DNA from: Myxococcota bacterium
Lineage (GTDB): Bacteria; Myxococcota_C; UBA6777
Assembly: GCA_023150835.1 (NCBI GenBank)
Contig: JAKLKB010000112.1
Location: 1 to 59,005, forward strand
Direction: 5' to 3'
DNA: 59,005 nucleotides
The notes below the pieces were generated by a model. It saw nothing but the letters and a program-made list of their open reading frames with translations, searched no databases and was not told where the DNA came from. Positions 26,019 to 34,749 of this stretch are shown one piece after another; positions within the stretch are counted from its first letter, which is position 1, and each line of letters begins with the position of its first letter. The position numbers and the translations under genes are program-made.

Positions 26019-26876
26019 TTATTTGGTGGGAGGCGTGGTGGGCGGCTTTGGCGGAGTCGTGTTGAGGTGGTTGATATCGAGCCACGCTTTGTCCCATTGG
26101 GCGGCTTTTTTGATCAAGACGCGATTCATGGTGATGGTTTGGGTGGGGCGGGTTTCGTTGTGGGGGGCGTTTCCGATGGCGATCACGACGTCTTGACCGT
26201 GAACCACTTGACCAAAGACGCTGTGGCCGCGCTTGACGGTGCGGTCACAGGCGGGTTTTCCGCTGGCGAACTGTGGATAGCGCCGAGCGATAATCTCGCA
26301 TTGGAAGTCGCCTTGGCATCGGACAAAACGGCCCGGGAAGTTGGAGCACACCTTCATCTCGCTACCATCGAGCCAAGGGGTGGCTTTATGAGTGATAAAG
26401 AACTGGCTGCCGTTGGTGTTGGGGCCCGAATTGGCCATGCTCAAGATGCCGGGTTTGTCGTGCTTGAGGTCGGGGTGGAACTCGTCTTCAAAGCGATATC
26501 CCGGGCCGCCTGTGCCGTTTCCAAGCGGACAGCCTGTTTGGATCATAAAACTGGGGATGACGCGGTGAAAGATGCGGCCATCATAGAAGGGGCGGTTGTA
26601 TTGCATCTGGCCGTTGGACGGGTCTTTCCAAGCCTTGTTGCCTGTGGCAAGGCCGACAAAGTTGGCGACTGTTTTGGGGACGCGCTTGGCGAAAAGTTGC
26701 GCGATGATCGTGCCTTTGGAAGTGTAGATCACAGCCCATGTTTTTTCGGCGGTGTCGGTGGTTTCTTTGTTGCCGGGCCAAGGTGTGAAGCCTTGTGCAG
26801 CGGCGTTGGGGAGTGTTGTCGTGTAGGCCAAAAGCAAACCAAGCCAAAGTGACGGATACAGCAGACGTTTCAACAT
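26019..26876 (-). CDS. Exported cyclophilin with four-Cys insertion
   Basis: 285 residues. The signal peptide [20 protein letters not shown] ends near NAAAQ (about 28). The cyclophilin domain (45-260) keeps the canonical [13 protein letters not shown] and [14 protein letters not shown]. An insertion after TPWLDG has Cys at 177, 187, 193 and 210 (spacing 9-5-16), matching the insertion in the next gene, so the two arose by duplication. The C-terminal tail is Pro/Thr-rich. AAAGGA lies six bases before the ATG. It is first of the three-cyclophilin group, transcribed toward the other two. Confidence 0.93.
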   Translation of the reverse strand: MLKRLLYPSLWLGLLLAYTTTLPNAAAQGFTPWPGNKETTDTAEKTWAVIYTSKGTIIAQLFAKRVPKTVANFVGLATGNKAWKDPSNGQMQYNRPFYDGRIFHRVIPSFMIQTGCPLGNGTGGPGYRFEDEFHPDLKHDKPGILSMANSGPNTNGSQFFITHKATPWLDGSEMKVCSNFPGRFVRCQGDFQCEIIARRYPQFASGKPACDRTVKRGHSVFGQVVHGQDVVIAIGNAPHNETRPTQTITMNRVLIKKAAQWDKAWLDINHLNTTPPKPPTTPPTK

Positions 26877-27251
26877 ACAGAATCCTTTCTTCTTTGAGTG
26901 TCAGGAGATCGAAAACGCAGACCTCTTGGAAGGGGCGGTGTGTTGGGGAGATCGGTTCGGTGAGAGCGTAAAAAAGCATGGGGCTGCTGCGCCGAGTCCG
27001 TACACACCCGCAAAATGTGGAGCCGTATGTAGCACAAAAGCCGCTGCGATAGCAAGCCTTTCGATCGCCCTCGCGGCGTGGTCTTTTTCGAGGCTTGTTG
27101 CCCCAAGCTACGGCTCGAACGTGGGGTGGTCTGGTGCCTTGCTTGACAGGGGGTTGTGTGTGCTGTTAAGTGCATGGGGATTGCGTGCGTGTTGCAGGGC
27201 TGATGCGTTGCGTGTGGGTCGATTCAGACGGATGTTGTTGAGGTTGGAAAG
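26877..27251. other. Divergent intergenic region
   Basis: 375 bases between the divergent cyclophilin and lipoprotein genes. A 129-codon open frame (from 26926) has odd composition, no ribosome binding site, and overlaps the lipoprotein gene, so it was not accepted. No repeat-family copy or clear promoter was found. Confidence 0.35.
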
Positions 27252-27692
27252 ATGGGAGATCGTTTCGTGCGGATCATGCGTAGTTTGGTGGGTGTGTTGT
27301 TGTTGGGGTGGTTGATCTCGGCTTGTATCACGCGGCCAAGTGTGGATCCATCTTGCAAAGAGCGCGGTGAATTGGAGATCGGTTGGTTGTTTGATGGAAG
27401 CGCCGTCTGCCCAACGACCGAAGGAGCGGTGATCCAAGAAGTCCGCGTCAAGCTGTGGCGGCAAGCCGAAGATGGAACCCGCGAAGCATTGCACCAAGAC
27501 GGGAAAGGCGACGTTTACAAATGCGCGGCGCAAACGGTTGTCTTTCCGAATTCTTTGTGTGGTGTGTATGTGATCCAAGTCTCTGCTGCGCTTGAAAATG
27601 GCCGTGTCGCGTGGAATTCTTCGGAGACAGTCCATCGCATCAAAGGCGGTCTGATCAACTCGGTGCGTGTGGGGATGCGCCCTGTCAACTAA
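27252..27692 (+). CDS. Small lipoprotein of unknown function
   Basis: 146 residues. The leader MGDRFVRIMRSLVGVLLLGW continues LISAC, a lipobox. The mature part has three or four further Cys (DPSCKERGE, SAVCPTTE, VYKCAAQ, NSLCGVY), consistent with disulfides, and beta-type strands with VREVRVKLWRQ-like and YVIQVSAALENG patterns that recall small transthyretin-like or Ig-like folds. An ATG at 27276 could also be the start. It sits 33 bases upstream of murI on the same strand, so it may be the first gene of the division/peptidoglycan operon. Confidence 0.7.
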   Translation: MGDRFVRIMRSLVGVLLLGWLISACITRPSVDPSCKERGELEIGWLFDGSAVCPTTEGAVIQEVRVKLWRQAEDGTREALHQDGKGDVYKCAAQTVVFPNSLCGVYVIQVSAALENGRVAWNSSETVHRIKGGLINSVRVGMRPVN

Positions 27693-27725
27693 AGCGGTCG
27701 CAATAAATCATGCGTAGGATACGGA

Positions 27726-28643
27726 ATGATCGGGGTATTTGACTCGGGAGTTGGCGGATTGACGGTCGTGCGTGCGATGCGCGAACTCTTGCCATCCGAG
27801 ACGATCCTGTATCTGGGGGACACCGCACGCGTTCCGTATGGCAACAAAAGCCCTGAAACGGTGAGGCGTTATGCACGCGAAGCCTTGGCTTTTTTGCAAG
27901 CGGCGGCACACGAGCTGATGTTGCGTGCGCGCAAACTCGAAGCATGGCAGCCTCTGCATACCAAGCCCGATTCTCCGGCCTTTCCATCTGTCGAAGGGCG
28001 GCTGAAGTTGGTTGTTGTGGCGTGCAATACCGTTTCTGCGGTGGCTTTGCCCGATCTGCGCGTCCGAAGCGAAGTGCCTGTGGTGGGGGTGATCCGCCCT
28101 GCCGTCAAGCGTGCGGTTCAAGTGACACGCAGCCAAGAAGTCGCGATCTGGGGAACGGAGGGAACCATCCGCAGTCTGGCCTACCAACAGGTGCTTGCGG
28201 AAGTGGCCCCTCAGATCCGCAGCCTCGGTTTGCCGTGTCCTTTGTTGGTGCCTTTGGTCGAAGAGGGCTGGTTACAACATCCCGTCACAGATTCTGTCTT
28301 GCAGATCTATCTTTCACAGCTTCCTTCGTCGACATGGGACACCTTGATCCTTGGCTGTACCCACTACCCTCTTTTGCGACCTGCGCTGTCTGCTTTGTTG
28401 CCTTCGTCTTGTGCGCTGGTGGACTCCTCTCAAACAACTGCCGAAGAAGTACTGACGTTGTTGCAAAAGCGCGGATGGCTGGCTCCTACACACGCCAAGG
28501 GAGATCTGTTGTGTTTTGTGACGGATTCCGCAGCGCGTTTTCGCCGCGTTGCCGCGCAGTTTTTGGGAGAAGAACCCCAAAGCGTCGATCAGATCGAGAT
28601 GACAGCTTTTCAACACTTGATCCCCGGAGGGGGTTTGCGATGA
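27726..28643 (+). CDS. murI: Glutamate racemase
   Basis: 305 residues. It makes D-glutamate from L-glutamate for the peptidoglycan stem peptide. N-terminal IGVFDSGVGGLTVVRAM, LGDTARVPYGNKSPETV, the first catalytic Cys in VVVACNTVSA (Cys100) and the second in LILGCTHYPLL (Cys211) are all present. Between ALAFLQ and KLVVVACNT there are about 30 extra residues (59-92) that most MurI proteins lack. The stop overlaps the start of the next gene as ATGA (28640-28643), showing translational coupling with the FtsEX operon. Confidence 0.95.
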   Translation: MIGVFDSGVGGLTVVRAMRELLPSETILYLGDTARVPYGNKSPETVRRYAREALAFLQAAAHELMLRARKLEAWQPLHTKPDSPAFPSVEGRLKLVVVACNTVSAVALPDLRVRSEVPVVGVIRPAVKRAVQVTRSQEVAIWGTEGTIRSLAYQQVLAEVAPQIRSLGLPCPLLVPLVEEGWLQHPVTDSVLQIYLSQLPSSTWDTLILGCTHYPLLRPALSALLPSSCALVDSSQTTAEEVLTLLQKRGWLAPTHAKGDLLCFVTDSAARFRRVAAQFLGEEPQSVDQIEMTAFQHLIPGGGLR

Positions 28644-29728
28644 TCACGGGATACAACCATAACGTACGACACGAAGGTCGTATTTATCATATCCAAACAG
28701 AAGACAGTGGGATTCAATACGCGCATATCATTACGCATCTCTTTGTCGGTGGAAATATCATCTCTTCTAAGAAAAGCTCGTATGGCCATCTGCTCGACAA
28801 AGGCTTCGACGAAGAGCGCTTGGAAAAAGAGATCCAAGCGTTGATGAAAGATCAACACAAGGACATGATGCGCGAGCTAAAGGGCGGCGCGTACGACCAT
28901 ATCGGGGCGTTTAAAAAGGAAGGCGAAGCGCTGACTCCGGGGGAGGGAGGGGCCAAAAAAGTCCGAAATACCAGCCTGAGTGGTGGTCCTCAAGTGGGTG
29001 GGATCGGTGGATTGCCCGGGATGACGGCAGCGGCAGCGGATGAGGCGATCTTGGATCTCGACGCGACGGGTGGTGTGGGCGACGCAGAGGCCGAACTGGA
29101 ACAATCGCTCGAAGCGATGATGAGCGATATCGATTCGCTGTTGACGGAAGATGAAGCGGGAGCAGGACGTGGTGGGCGTGAGCGTGCGGCCTCGCGTAGC
29201 CCAAGGCGCGGACGTGAGCGGCCTTTGCTTGCGCGGGATCGCCCGACGTTTCCCTCGAACCTTGTGACCAAAGCCGATCTTCCGACGCTTGAGCGCCCCG
29301 AAGGCAACGTCGTGTTGGACACGTCATCGGCCTCTGTCGGAACATCACAAGCCACGCCGAGCGAGAAACCTTCGGAGCGTTTGCGCAACCAACGCCGCGA
29401 GCGACCTTCTTTGGATCTGCGACCTCCGAATACGCCGACGGCGGCCCAACCCCTTTTGCAGGTGGCTGCTTCTGCACAGGCTGCTGTCCCTCCCAGATCG
29501 TCCGATCCTGCGCTCGATGCGTTGTTGTATGTTGTGCTGTCCGCTTCAAAGGGTCGAGTCGATCGGGCGACGAGCGAGATGACCACACACGCTTCGCAAA
29601 AAGTTCATGTGGTGGTGCGTGGATGGGATCTGCGCCAAGAAGCTGCACAGATCGCCGAACGGTCGGCCTCCAACGCATCTGTTCAAGCGGCGGTCTCTGC
29701 TTTTCTCCAGAGGGATCGCTTGTCATGA
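28640..29728 (+). CDS. Conserved protein of unknown function in the ftsEX operon
   Basis: 362 residues. The start ATG 28640 overlaps the murI stop (ATGA), and its own stop overlaps the ftsE start (ATGA at 29725). The N-terminal 85 residues (MITGYNHNVRHEGRIYHIQT, EDSGIQYAHIITHLFVGG, IISSKKSSYGHLLD) form a compact motif-rich domain that I associate with conserved hypothetical proteins of deltaproteobacteria. Then comes a disordered Gly/Ala/Arg region (105-280) and a C-terminal segment of about 85 residues (LDALLYVVLSASKGRVDRAT...VHVVVRGWDLRQEAAQIAER). No membrane segment is seen. The double overlap suggests fixed stoichiometry with MurI and FtsE. Confidence 0.8.
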   Translation: MITGYNHNVRHEGRIYHIQTEDSGIQYAHIITHLFVGGNIISSKKSSYGHLLDKGFDEERLEKEIQALMKDQHKDMMRELKGGAYDHIGAFKKEGEALTPGEGGAKKVRNTSLSGGPQVGGIGGLPGMTAAAADEAILDLDATGGVGDAEAELEQSLEAMMSDIDSLLTEDEAGAGRGGRERAASRSPRRGRERPLLARDRPTFPSNLVTKADLPTLERPEGNVVLDTSSASVGTSQATPSEKPSERLRNQRRERPSLDLRPPNTPTAAQPLLQVAASAQAAVPPRSSDPALDALLYVVLSASKGRVDRATSEMTTHASQKVHVVVRGWDLRQEAAQIAERSASNASVQAAVSAFLQRDRLS

Positions 29729-30453
29729 TCCGCTTTTTACAGGTGTCCAAGACCTATCCCGGCCACGAACCTGTGTTGGAAGAAGTGGATTTTTCGGTGG
29801 GGCGGGGAGAATATATGTTCCTTACGGGGCGTTCGGGTGCAGGAAAAAGCACGTTGCTCAAGTTGATGATGGCGATCGAGCGCCCCTCCGAAGGGCAAGT
29901 CCTGATCGGAGGCCAAGATATCGCACGATTGAAAGCGTCGCAACTGCCGTATTTTCGGCGAAAGATCGGCGTGGTCTTCCAAGATTTCAAGCTGCTTCCG
30001 CGCCGAACAGTTTTTGAAAATGTCGCGTTTGTTTTGGAGATCATGGGCGTTGGTCGCAAGGAGATCGCCACGCGGGTGGAGCAGATCCTCCACGAAGTCG
30101 GTTTGGTGCATGTGGCCCACAAGCGCCCTGCGTTGCTGTCGGGCGGTGAAAAACAACGGGTGGCGATCGCACGCGCTTTGATCCACAAGCCGTTGCTGTT
30201 GTTGGCGGACGAACCGACAGGAAACCTCGATCCTGATATCGCGGGTGAGATCATGGAGTTGTTCGCCCAAGCGAACAGCCGAGGAACCACGTTGGTGGTG
30301 GCTACGCATGACGTGGCGATGTTGGAATCGCCGATGTATCGGCACTGTCGGATCTTGTATGTGGGTGGGGGAGATGTGATTGAACGCAGAGCCGCGACGG
30401 CACGGACAGGATCGTTTGATCGTCTTCCGTCGTTGGAGATCGAGGGGTTGTGA
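29725..30453 (+). CDS. ftsE: Cell division ATP-binding protein FtsE
   Basis: 242 residues. ABC ATPase with Walker A GRSGAGKST, Q-loop VVFQDFKLLPRRTVFENVAF (typical of FtsE), signature LSGGEKQRVAIARAL, Walker B LLLADEPTGNLD and switch VATHD. FtsE binds FtsX and at the septum controls peptidoglycan amidase activation. The C-terminal 20 residues are less conserved. The gene overlaps the preceding one by ATGA and ftsX follows directly. Confidence 0.96.
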   Translation: MIRFLQVSKTYPGHEPVLEEVDFSVGRGEYMFLTGRSGAGKSTLLKLMMAIERPSEGQVLIGGQDIARLKASQLPYFRRKIGVVFQDFKLLPRRTVFENVAFVLEIMGVGRKEIATRVEQILHEVGLVHVAHKRPALLSGGEKQRVAIARALIHKPLLLLADEPTGNLDPDIAGEIMELFAQANSRGTTLVVATHDVAMLESPMYRHCRILYVGGGDVIERRAATARTGSFDRLPSLEIEGL

Positions 30454-31355
30454 TGTTGTATGCCTTGCGTCAGGCTTGGCGCAATGTTCGAGAAAGTTGG
30501 ACGGTGGCGCTACAGACGTGGCTGATGATGGGGATCTCGCTGTTTGTGTTGGGCGCGTTTGCTTGTTTGTCGGTGCAAGTTGAGGCGGTGTTGGCGCATT
30601 GGGAGGGTGAGGCCCCTGTCTTGGTTTACCTCAAGACCGATATCTCAACGGCGCAGCAAAAAGCCTTGCAGGCGCGCTTGTCGGCGCGCAAAGAGATCCG
30701 AAGTGTGCGTGCGATCTCTCCAGAAGAGGCGATGCGTCGTATGCGCAAAAGTCTGGGGAAAAAGAAAGATCTGTTGAAGGGCCTAGATGTCCCGTTGTTT
30801 CCGGCTTCTTTGGAGTTGGATTTGCATCCTTGGGCGCGGAGGGAACACCTGATCGAGAAGATGAGCCAAGCGATCACGCGGTGGCGAGGGGTCCAAGAGG
30901 TGGATTATGGGCGAGAATGGTTTGCGCCGCTGTGGCAGATGGCGTATTGGGTGCGTGCGATCTTGGCGGGGGGTGGATTGTTGTTGTTGTTGTGTACGAG
31001 TTTGATGGCTGCGGGGACGATCCGTTTGAGTTTGTTGTTGCACCAAGACGAGATCGAGATCATGCGGTTGGTGGGGGCGACCGAGCGTTTTGTGCGGGGG
31101 CCTTTTTACACAGAAGGCGCAGCTTCGGGGTTTTTGGCGGCGTGTTCGGCGTTGTTGGCGTTGGTGTTGTTGTTTGGTTCGGTGGATCGGTCGTATGGGG
31201 AAAGTTTTCGGGTCTTTACTTCGCTGCCGATGCGGTTTTTGTCGGTCCAGCAGGTGGGTTGGTTTTTGTTTGGGGGCTTGATGGCGGGGATCGTGGGGAG
31301 TTGGTTGGCTTTGCTCCGCCCCCCGAAACGTCAGAAAGATCGTGCGTTATGGTGA
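30453..31355 (+). CDS. ftsX: Cell division permease FtsX
   Basis: 300 residues. Four membrane spans: one near residues 20-45, then a periplasmic loop of about 110 residues with PVLVYLKTDISTAQQKALQA and SVRAISPEEAMRRM (the FtsX extracellular domain), and three C-terminal spans (ILAGGGLLLLLCTSLMAAG, a Leu/Ala-rich span, and FGGLMAGIVGSWLALL). The segment between spans (IRLSLLLHQDEIEIMRLVGA) is the conserved cytosolic coupling region. The start ATG 30453 shares a base with the ftsE stop and has GAGGGG six bases upstream. It overlaps the EnvC-like gene by seven bases. Confidence 0.95.
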   Translation: MLYALRQAWRNVRESWTVALQTWLMMGISLFVLGAFACLSVQVEAVLAHWEGEAPVLVYLKTDISTAQQKALQARLSARKEIRSVRAISPEEAMRRMRKSLGKKKDLLKGLDVPLFPASLELDLHPWARREHLIEKMSQAITRWRGVQEVDYGREWFAPLWQMAYWVRAILAGGGLLLLLCTSLMAAGTIRLSLLLHQDEIEIMRLVGATERFVRGPFYTEGAASGFLAACSALLALVLLFGSVDRSYGESFRVFTSLPMRFLSVQQVGWFLFGGLMAGIVGSWLALLRPPKRQKDRALW

Positions 31356-32542
31356 GGGCATGGGTTGTTTTGTGCGTGTTTTGCGTGATGTGGGGTGGGC
31401 GGGTGTCTGCGCAAGAAGAAGATGCTGCGAGTCGTCAACGTCGTTTGGCGCGGTGGGGAGAGCGTTTGCGGATAGAGCGGTTGCGTTCGCGAGAAGGGGC
31501 TTTGCTTGAAGAGGTCGAGCGCTTGGATCAACGCAGGGTGGATCTGGAGCAACAGGAGCAGCTTTGGCAAAAGCGGGCCGAGGATGTGAAGAAAAAAGTG
31601 CAAGAGGCGCAGCAAGAAGTTGCCTTGCAAAAAGAGATCAGCCGTGTGATGGTGCAGACGATGCGTCCGAGGCTACGGTTGTTTTACCGCGTGTCTCGGT
31701 TGGGTCACGGTCGGATCTTGCTTGGGAGTCGGACGTTGCGGGCGATGGCTTTGCGATGGCGTTTGTTGCGGGTATTGACGGCGCACGATCTCAAGATGTT
31801 GCAGGATTATCAACAGATGCGCCGCAAAGTAGAGCAAAGTGTCGAGAAGATGGAGCGTGAAAACAGCCGACTCAAGGCGATTCTTGACAAGTTGCGCAAG
31901 CAACAAACGCAGATCCTTGGCTACAAGCGAGAAAAACAAGCGGCGTTGCAGTTGATTTACCAAGAGGCCGATCTTTACAAACGAGCCGCGCAAGAGATGC
32001 AACAGAGCGGCCAAGGGCTGACGCAGATGCTGCGGGGGGCATCGGGGCAAGCAGCAGCGCAAGGGGTGAGTGCGCTAAAAGGGCGGCTACCATGGCCGAT
32101 TCAAGGATTTACGCCTTATTGCGAGCAGTACAAGTTGTACCAAGAAGGCTCATTTCGTGCGCTGCACTGCGAAAAAATGGGGCGCACGCCCAAACCTCTA
32201 CGAACCCCGTTGGGTCGAGCGGGGATCACGATGGCCGTTCCGGCAGGAGCGCCGATCCAGTCGGTTGCAACGGGCCGTGTTGCTTACCAAGGTTGGCGTC
32301 GTGGGTATGGGCTTGTTTTGATCTTGGATCACGGCCATCGTTTTTATACGGTGTACGCGCACCTTTCGAGCACGGCAACGCAACAAGGCCAAGTCGTCTC
32401 TGTGGGTGAGGTGATCGGTTTAAGCGGCGCAACGGGGGCGATCAGCGGCCCTGCTTTGTATTTTGAAGTCCGTTATCCTGTGCGTCCACAACCCCCCGAA
32501 GATTGGCTTCGGGCGGTGCAGCCTCCCCAAGAAAACCCTTGA
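31349..32542 (+). CDS. EnvC-like murein hydrolase activator (degenerate LytM/M23 domain)
   Basis: 397 residues. A signal peptide (to about VSAQEE) is followed by a long coiled coil (27-250, heptads rich in Arg, Gln, Glu and Leu), then a C-terminal LytM/M23 fold (about 290-390: TMAVPAGAPIQSVATGRVAY, YGLVLILDHGHRFYTVYAHL, GEVIGLSGATGAISGPALYF). The zinc ligands of active M23 enzymes are missing: the HxxxD position reads RAGITM and the HLHFE motif reads ALYFE. The same loss defines E. coli EnvC, which activates amidases under FtsEX control. Coiled coil, degenerate LytM and overlap with ftsX make this role very likely. Confidence 0.9.
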   Translation: MVRAWVVLCVFCVMWGGRVSAQEEDAASRQRRLARWGERLRIERLRSREGALLEEVERLDQRRVDLEQQEQLWQKRAEDVKKKVQEAQQEVALQKEISRVMVQTMRPRLRLFYRVSRLGHGRILLGSRTLRAMALRWRLLRVLTAHDLKMLQDYQQMRRKVEQSVEKMERENSRLKAILDKLRKQQTQILGYKREKQAALQLIYQEADLYKRAAQEMQQSGQGLTQMLRGASGQAAAQGVSALKGRLPWPIQGFTPYCEQYKLYQEGSFRALHCEKMGRTPKPLRTPLGRAGITMAVPAGAPIQSVATGRVAYQGWRRGYGLVLILDHGHRFYTVYAHLSSTATQQGQVVSVGEVIGLSGATGAISGPALYFEVRYPVRPQPPEDWLRAVQPPQENP

Positions 32543-32570
32543 GGTTGTGGGGCAATGGAGTGATCCCCCG

Positions 32571-33794
32571 ATGCGAAGAATGCGTGATACCTTGTTTTTC
32601 CTTGGAGGCTTGTTGGCAGGGATGTACATGGTGCGTTTCGCTTTTGGTGAGCAAGGCGACTTGTACCAGAGCCGATACAAAAAGCTCGATATCTTTGCTT
32701 CGGTGTTGAGTCATATCGAAAATGACTATGTGGATGCGGTGGATAGTAAAAAGCTGATCTACGGTGCGATCAAAGGGATGACGGATCAGCTTGATCCGTA
32801 CACGGTGTTTATTCCGCCGAACTTGTACCAAGAGATGAAGGCCGATACATCGGGAGAATATGGTGGACCGGGGGTCGAGATCACCAAAAAGGGCGAACAG
32901 ATCGTGGTGATCTCGCCTGTGCCGGATTCTCCTGCACAACGGGGAGGGCTGCTTGCAGAGGATCAGATCGTCCAAGTGGGGGATGTGGCTGTGCGAGGCA
33001 AGACGGTGTTTTCGGTGCGCCGACTGATGCGGGGGCGACCCGGGACGGAGGTTGTGCTTTGGGTCATGCGCAAGGGCTGGCCGAAGCCACGGCGGTTTGT
33101 GCTGATTCGTGAGCAGATCCGCGTCTTGAGCGTGGAGGCACGGATGTTGGAAAAAGGCTATTACTACTTGCGGATCAAGAGCTTTCAGGATCGGACCGAG
33201 CGGCAAATGAAGGAAGCGCTCGAACGGATGCAGCGCAAAGGTCCGATCATGGGGGTGATTCTTGATCTGCGCAACAACCCGGGGGGGTTGTTTGATCAGT
33301 CGGTGCGTGTTGCGGATCTGTTTGTCAATTCGGGTTTAATCGTGGCAGCGCGTGGGCGCAATCCGCGCAAGGTGGAGCGTGAATATGCGCACGAAAAGGG
33401 GACGTACCTGCATTTTCCGATCGTTTGTTTGATCAACGGCGGGACGGCTTCAGCGGCAGAGATCGTCACAGGAGCGCTCCAAGATCATCGGCGTGCGTTG
33501 GTTCTTGGGACGGAGAGTTTTGGCAAAGGCTCGGTGCAGACGATCATCGATCTTGCCGATGGTTCGGGACTTAAAATGACCATCGCACGTTACTATACGC
33601 CTCTTGGTCGGCTGATCCACGGAAAGCGCATCCAACCCGATGTCGAAGTCGAGATCACGGCCTCTGAAGACACACAAGTCAAAGAAGCGCTGCGCTACCT
33701 TCAGCAAAAAGCTCTCTACCAAAAAGCCCTTGGCAAGGGGCTTCCTGCCGAAATGCGCACTCGCTTTCCTGACGCGACACCCGCACAGCCCTGA
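32571..33794 (+). CDS. ctpA: C-terminal processing peptidase, S41 family (CtpA)
   Basis: 407 residues. ATG 32571 follows GGAG by ten bases. An N-terminal signal/anchor (TLFFLGGLLAGMYMV) targets the periplasm. Residues about 40-95 are helical, about 95-175 form a PDZ domain (YGGPGVEITKKGEQIVVISP, LAEDQIVQVGDVAVRG), and the S41 protease core follows. The catalytic dyad is Ser294 in NGGTASAAEI and Lys319 in ESFGKGSVQT, 25 residues apart as in CtpA/Prc. It cleaves C-termini of envelope proteins, including peptidoglycan hydrolases. CtpA after an EnvC gene is a common order in Proteobacteria. It closes the operon. Confidence 0.95.
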   Translation: MRRMRDTLFFLGGLLAGMYMVRFAFGEQGDLYQSRYKKLDIFASVLSHIENDYVDAVDSKKLIYGAIKGMTDQLDPYTVFIPPNLYQEMKADTSGEYGGPGVEITKKGEQIVVISPVPDSPAQRGGLLAEDQIVQVGDVAVRGKTVFSVRRLMRGRPGTEVVLWVMRKGWPKPRRFVLIREQIRVLSVEARMLEKGYYYLRIKSFQDRTERQMKEALERMQRKGPIMGVILDLRNNPGGLFDQSVRVADLFVNSGLIVAARGRNPRKVEREYAHEKGTYLHFPIVCLINGGTASAAEIVTGALQDHRRALVLGTESFGKGSVQTIIDLADGSGLKMTIARYYTPLGRLIHGKRIQPDVEVEITASEDTQVKEALRYLQQKALYQKALGKGLPAEMRTRFPDATPAQP

Positions 33795-33855
33795 TCTTTC
33801 GGGCGCTCGCCAAGGATCGAATCTTCGGAAAAAAGGTGGCTCGATAGAAAGGGCT

Positions 33856-34095
33856 GATACGAAATTCGCCCGCAGTGTTGTCGTGAAAACGTAGGGGCAG
33901 TACCACGTAACCGCCCATGAATAGGGCGTCTACGCACGACCCTTCGATCACACATCACACGGATATCGTACGATACGATATCCGCAGGGTGTGTGATCCC
34001 AAAACGTAGGGGCAGACAGGTGTGGCTGCCCAACGATCGGGTGTCTACGCACTATCCTATGGGAACACATCACTCGGATATCGTATGACACGATA
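33856..34095. repeat. Dispersed repeat family A, copies 3 and 4 in tandem
   Basis: Two adjacent copies, each with GTAGGGGCAG...CGTCTACGCAC. The first core is degenerate (GGGGCAGTACCACGTAACCG); the second is intact (GGGGCAGACAGGTGTGGCTG then CCC). Between them the perfect palindrome GATATCGTACGATACGATATC occurs in shortened form as ATATCGTACGATACGATAT. The right end (CACTCGGATATCGTATGAC) runs into the stop codon of the Hpt gene. Confidence 0.75.
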
Positions 34096-34473
34096 TCAAC
34101 AGGTAGGGAGGGTTGAGGAGGAGGGCAGGAGAAGGGACAGTCGGCGAAATTCGTGTTCAAAGGCATCGACACAGCGGTCGATATCGGGGGGATGTTGGAG
34201 GCGGACAGCATTTTCTAGGCGGATAGCGGCTTGATGAAGGGAGCCTTCACCGAGTTGGCTGCAACAGCCCTTGAGGGTGTGTGCTTCGCGCAAGGCGTTC
34301 GCGGTGTTTTTTTGTTGGAGAGCTTGTTTCAATTGGGCGAGGCGTTGGGTGGTTTCTTCGACAAAGAGCAGCACGAGGCTGTACATCAATTCGGGATCGT
34401 TGCTTGTGACTTCGCGCAGGTAGGCTGCATCGAAGATGTCGGTCGATTGGAGAAAAAGATCATCTTTGCGCAT
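34096..34473 (-). CDS. Hpt-domain phosphotransfer protein
   Basis: 125 residues from ATG 34473, which lacks a strong ribosome binding site; an in-frame GTG at 34497 is an alternative. The helical domain has the phosphorylatable His in AHTLKGCCSQLG (Hpt signature HxLKGxSxxLG) and a preceding helix LFVEETTQRLAQLKQALQQ. Such proteins shuttle phosphate between hybrid histidine kinases and response regulators. No kinase or regulator is nearby. Its last codon and stop lie at the end of a family A repeat. The frame continues far upstream, but that part overlaps the Nudix promoter region. Confidence 0.8.
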   Translation of the reverse strand: MRKDDLFLQSTDIFDAAYLREVTSNDPELMYSLVLLFVEETTQRLAQLKQALQQKNTANALREAHTLKGCCSQLGEGSLHQAAIRLENAVRLQHPPDIDRCVDAFEHEFRRLSLLLPSSSTLPTC

Positions 34474-34749
34474 CGCGTACGGGTCTTTCCAGTCCACGGT
34501 TTGGGTGGCGGGGAGCGGGTGGCAAGTCGAGTCTTGCAGGACAAAACAGCCAAGGTATCGAGTGTTTGGGTATGGTTGTAGAGGACAACCGAACAAAACG
34601 CAAGAGATCTTACAGTTTGCGAGAAAATGTTTTGCGTCTTGTGATGTTGTGGTGGATTGTTTGAGTTCGCTTGACCAAGCGGGTCGGTTGCTTTTATGCT
34701 GCGCGAAAGACGTCTGTTTTTTGCATCTTGCGAAAGGAGGCTTGGGCTT

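Noticed and set aside
25488-26852. 454-codon plus-strand open frame across two cyclophilin genes
   Set aside because: Spans two well-supported minus-strand genes and their spacer; its regularity only mirrors the duplicated cyclophilins.
29725-31355. Reading the FtsE/FtsX pair as the LolD/LolC lipoprotein exporter
   Set aside because: The permease has the short 300-residue FtsX layout with one periplasmic loop and is followed by an EnvC-like gene. The LolC/E-type permease is the separate gene at 21885.
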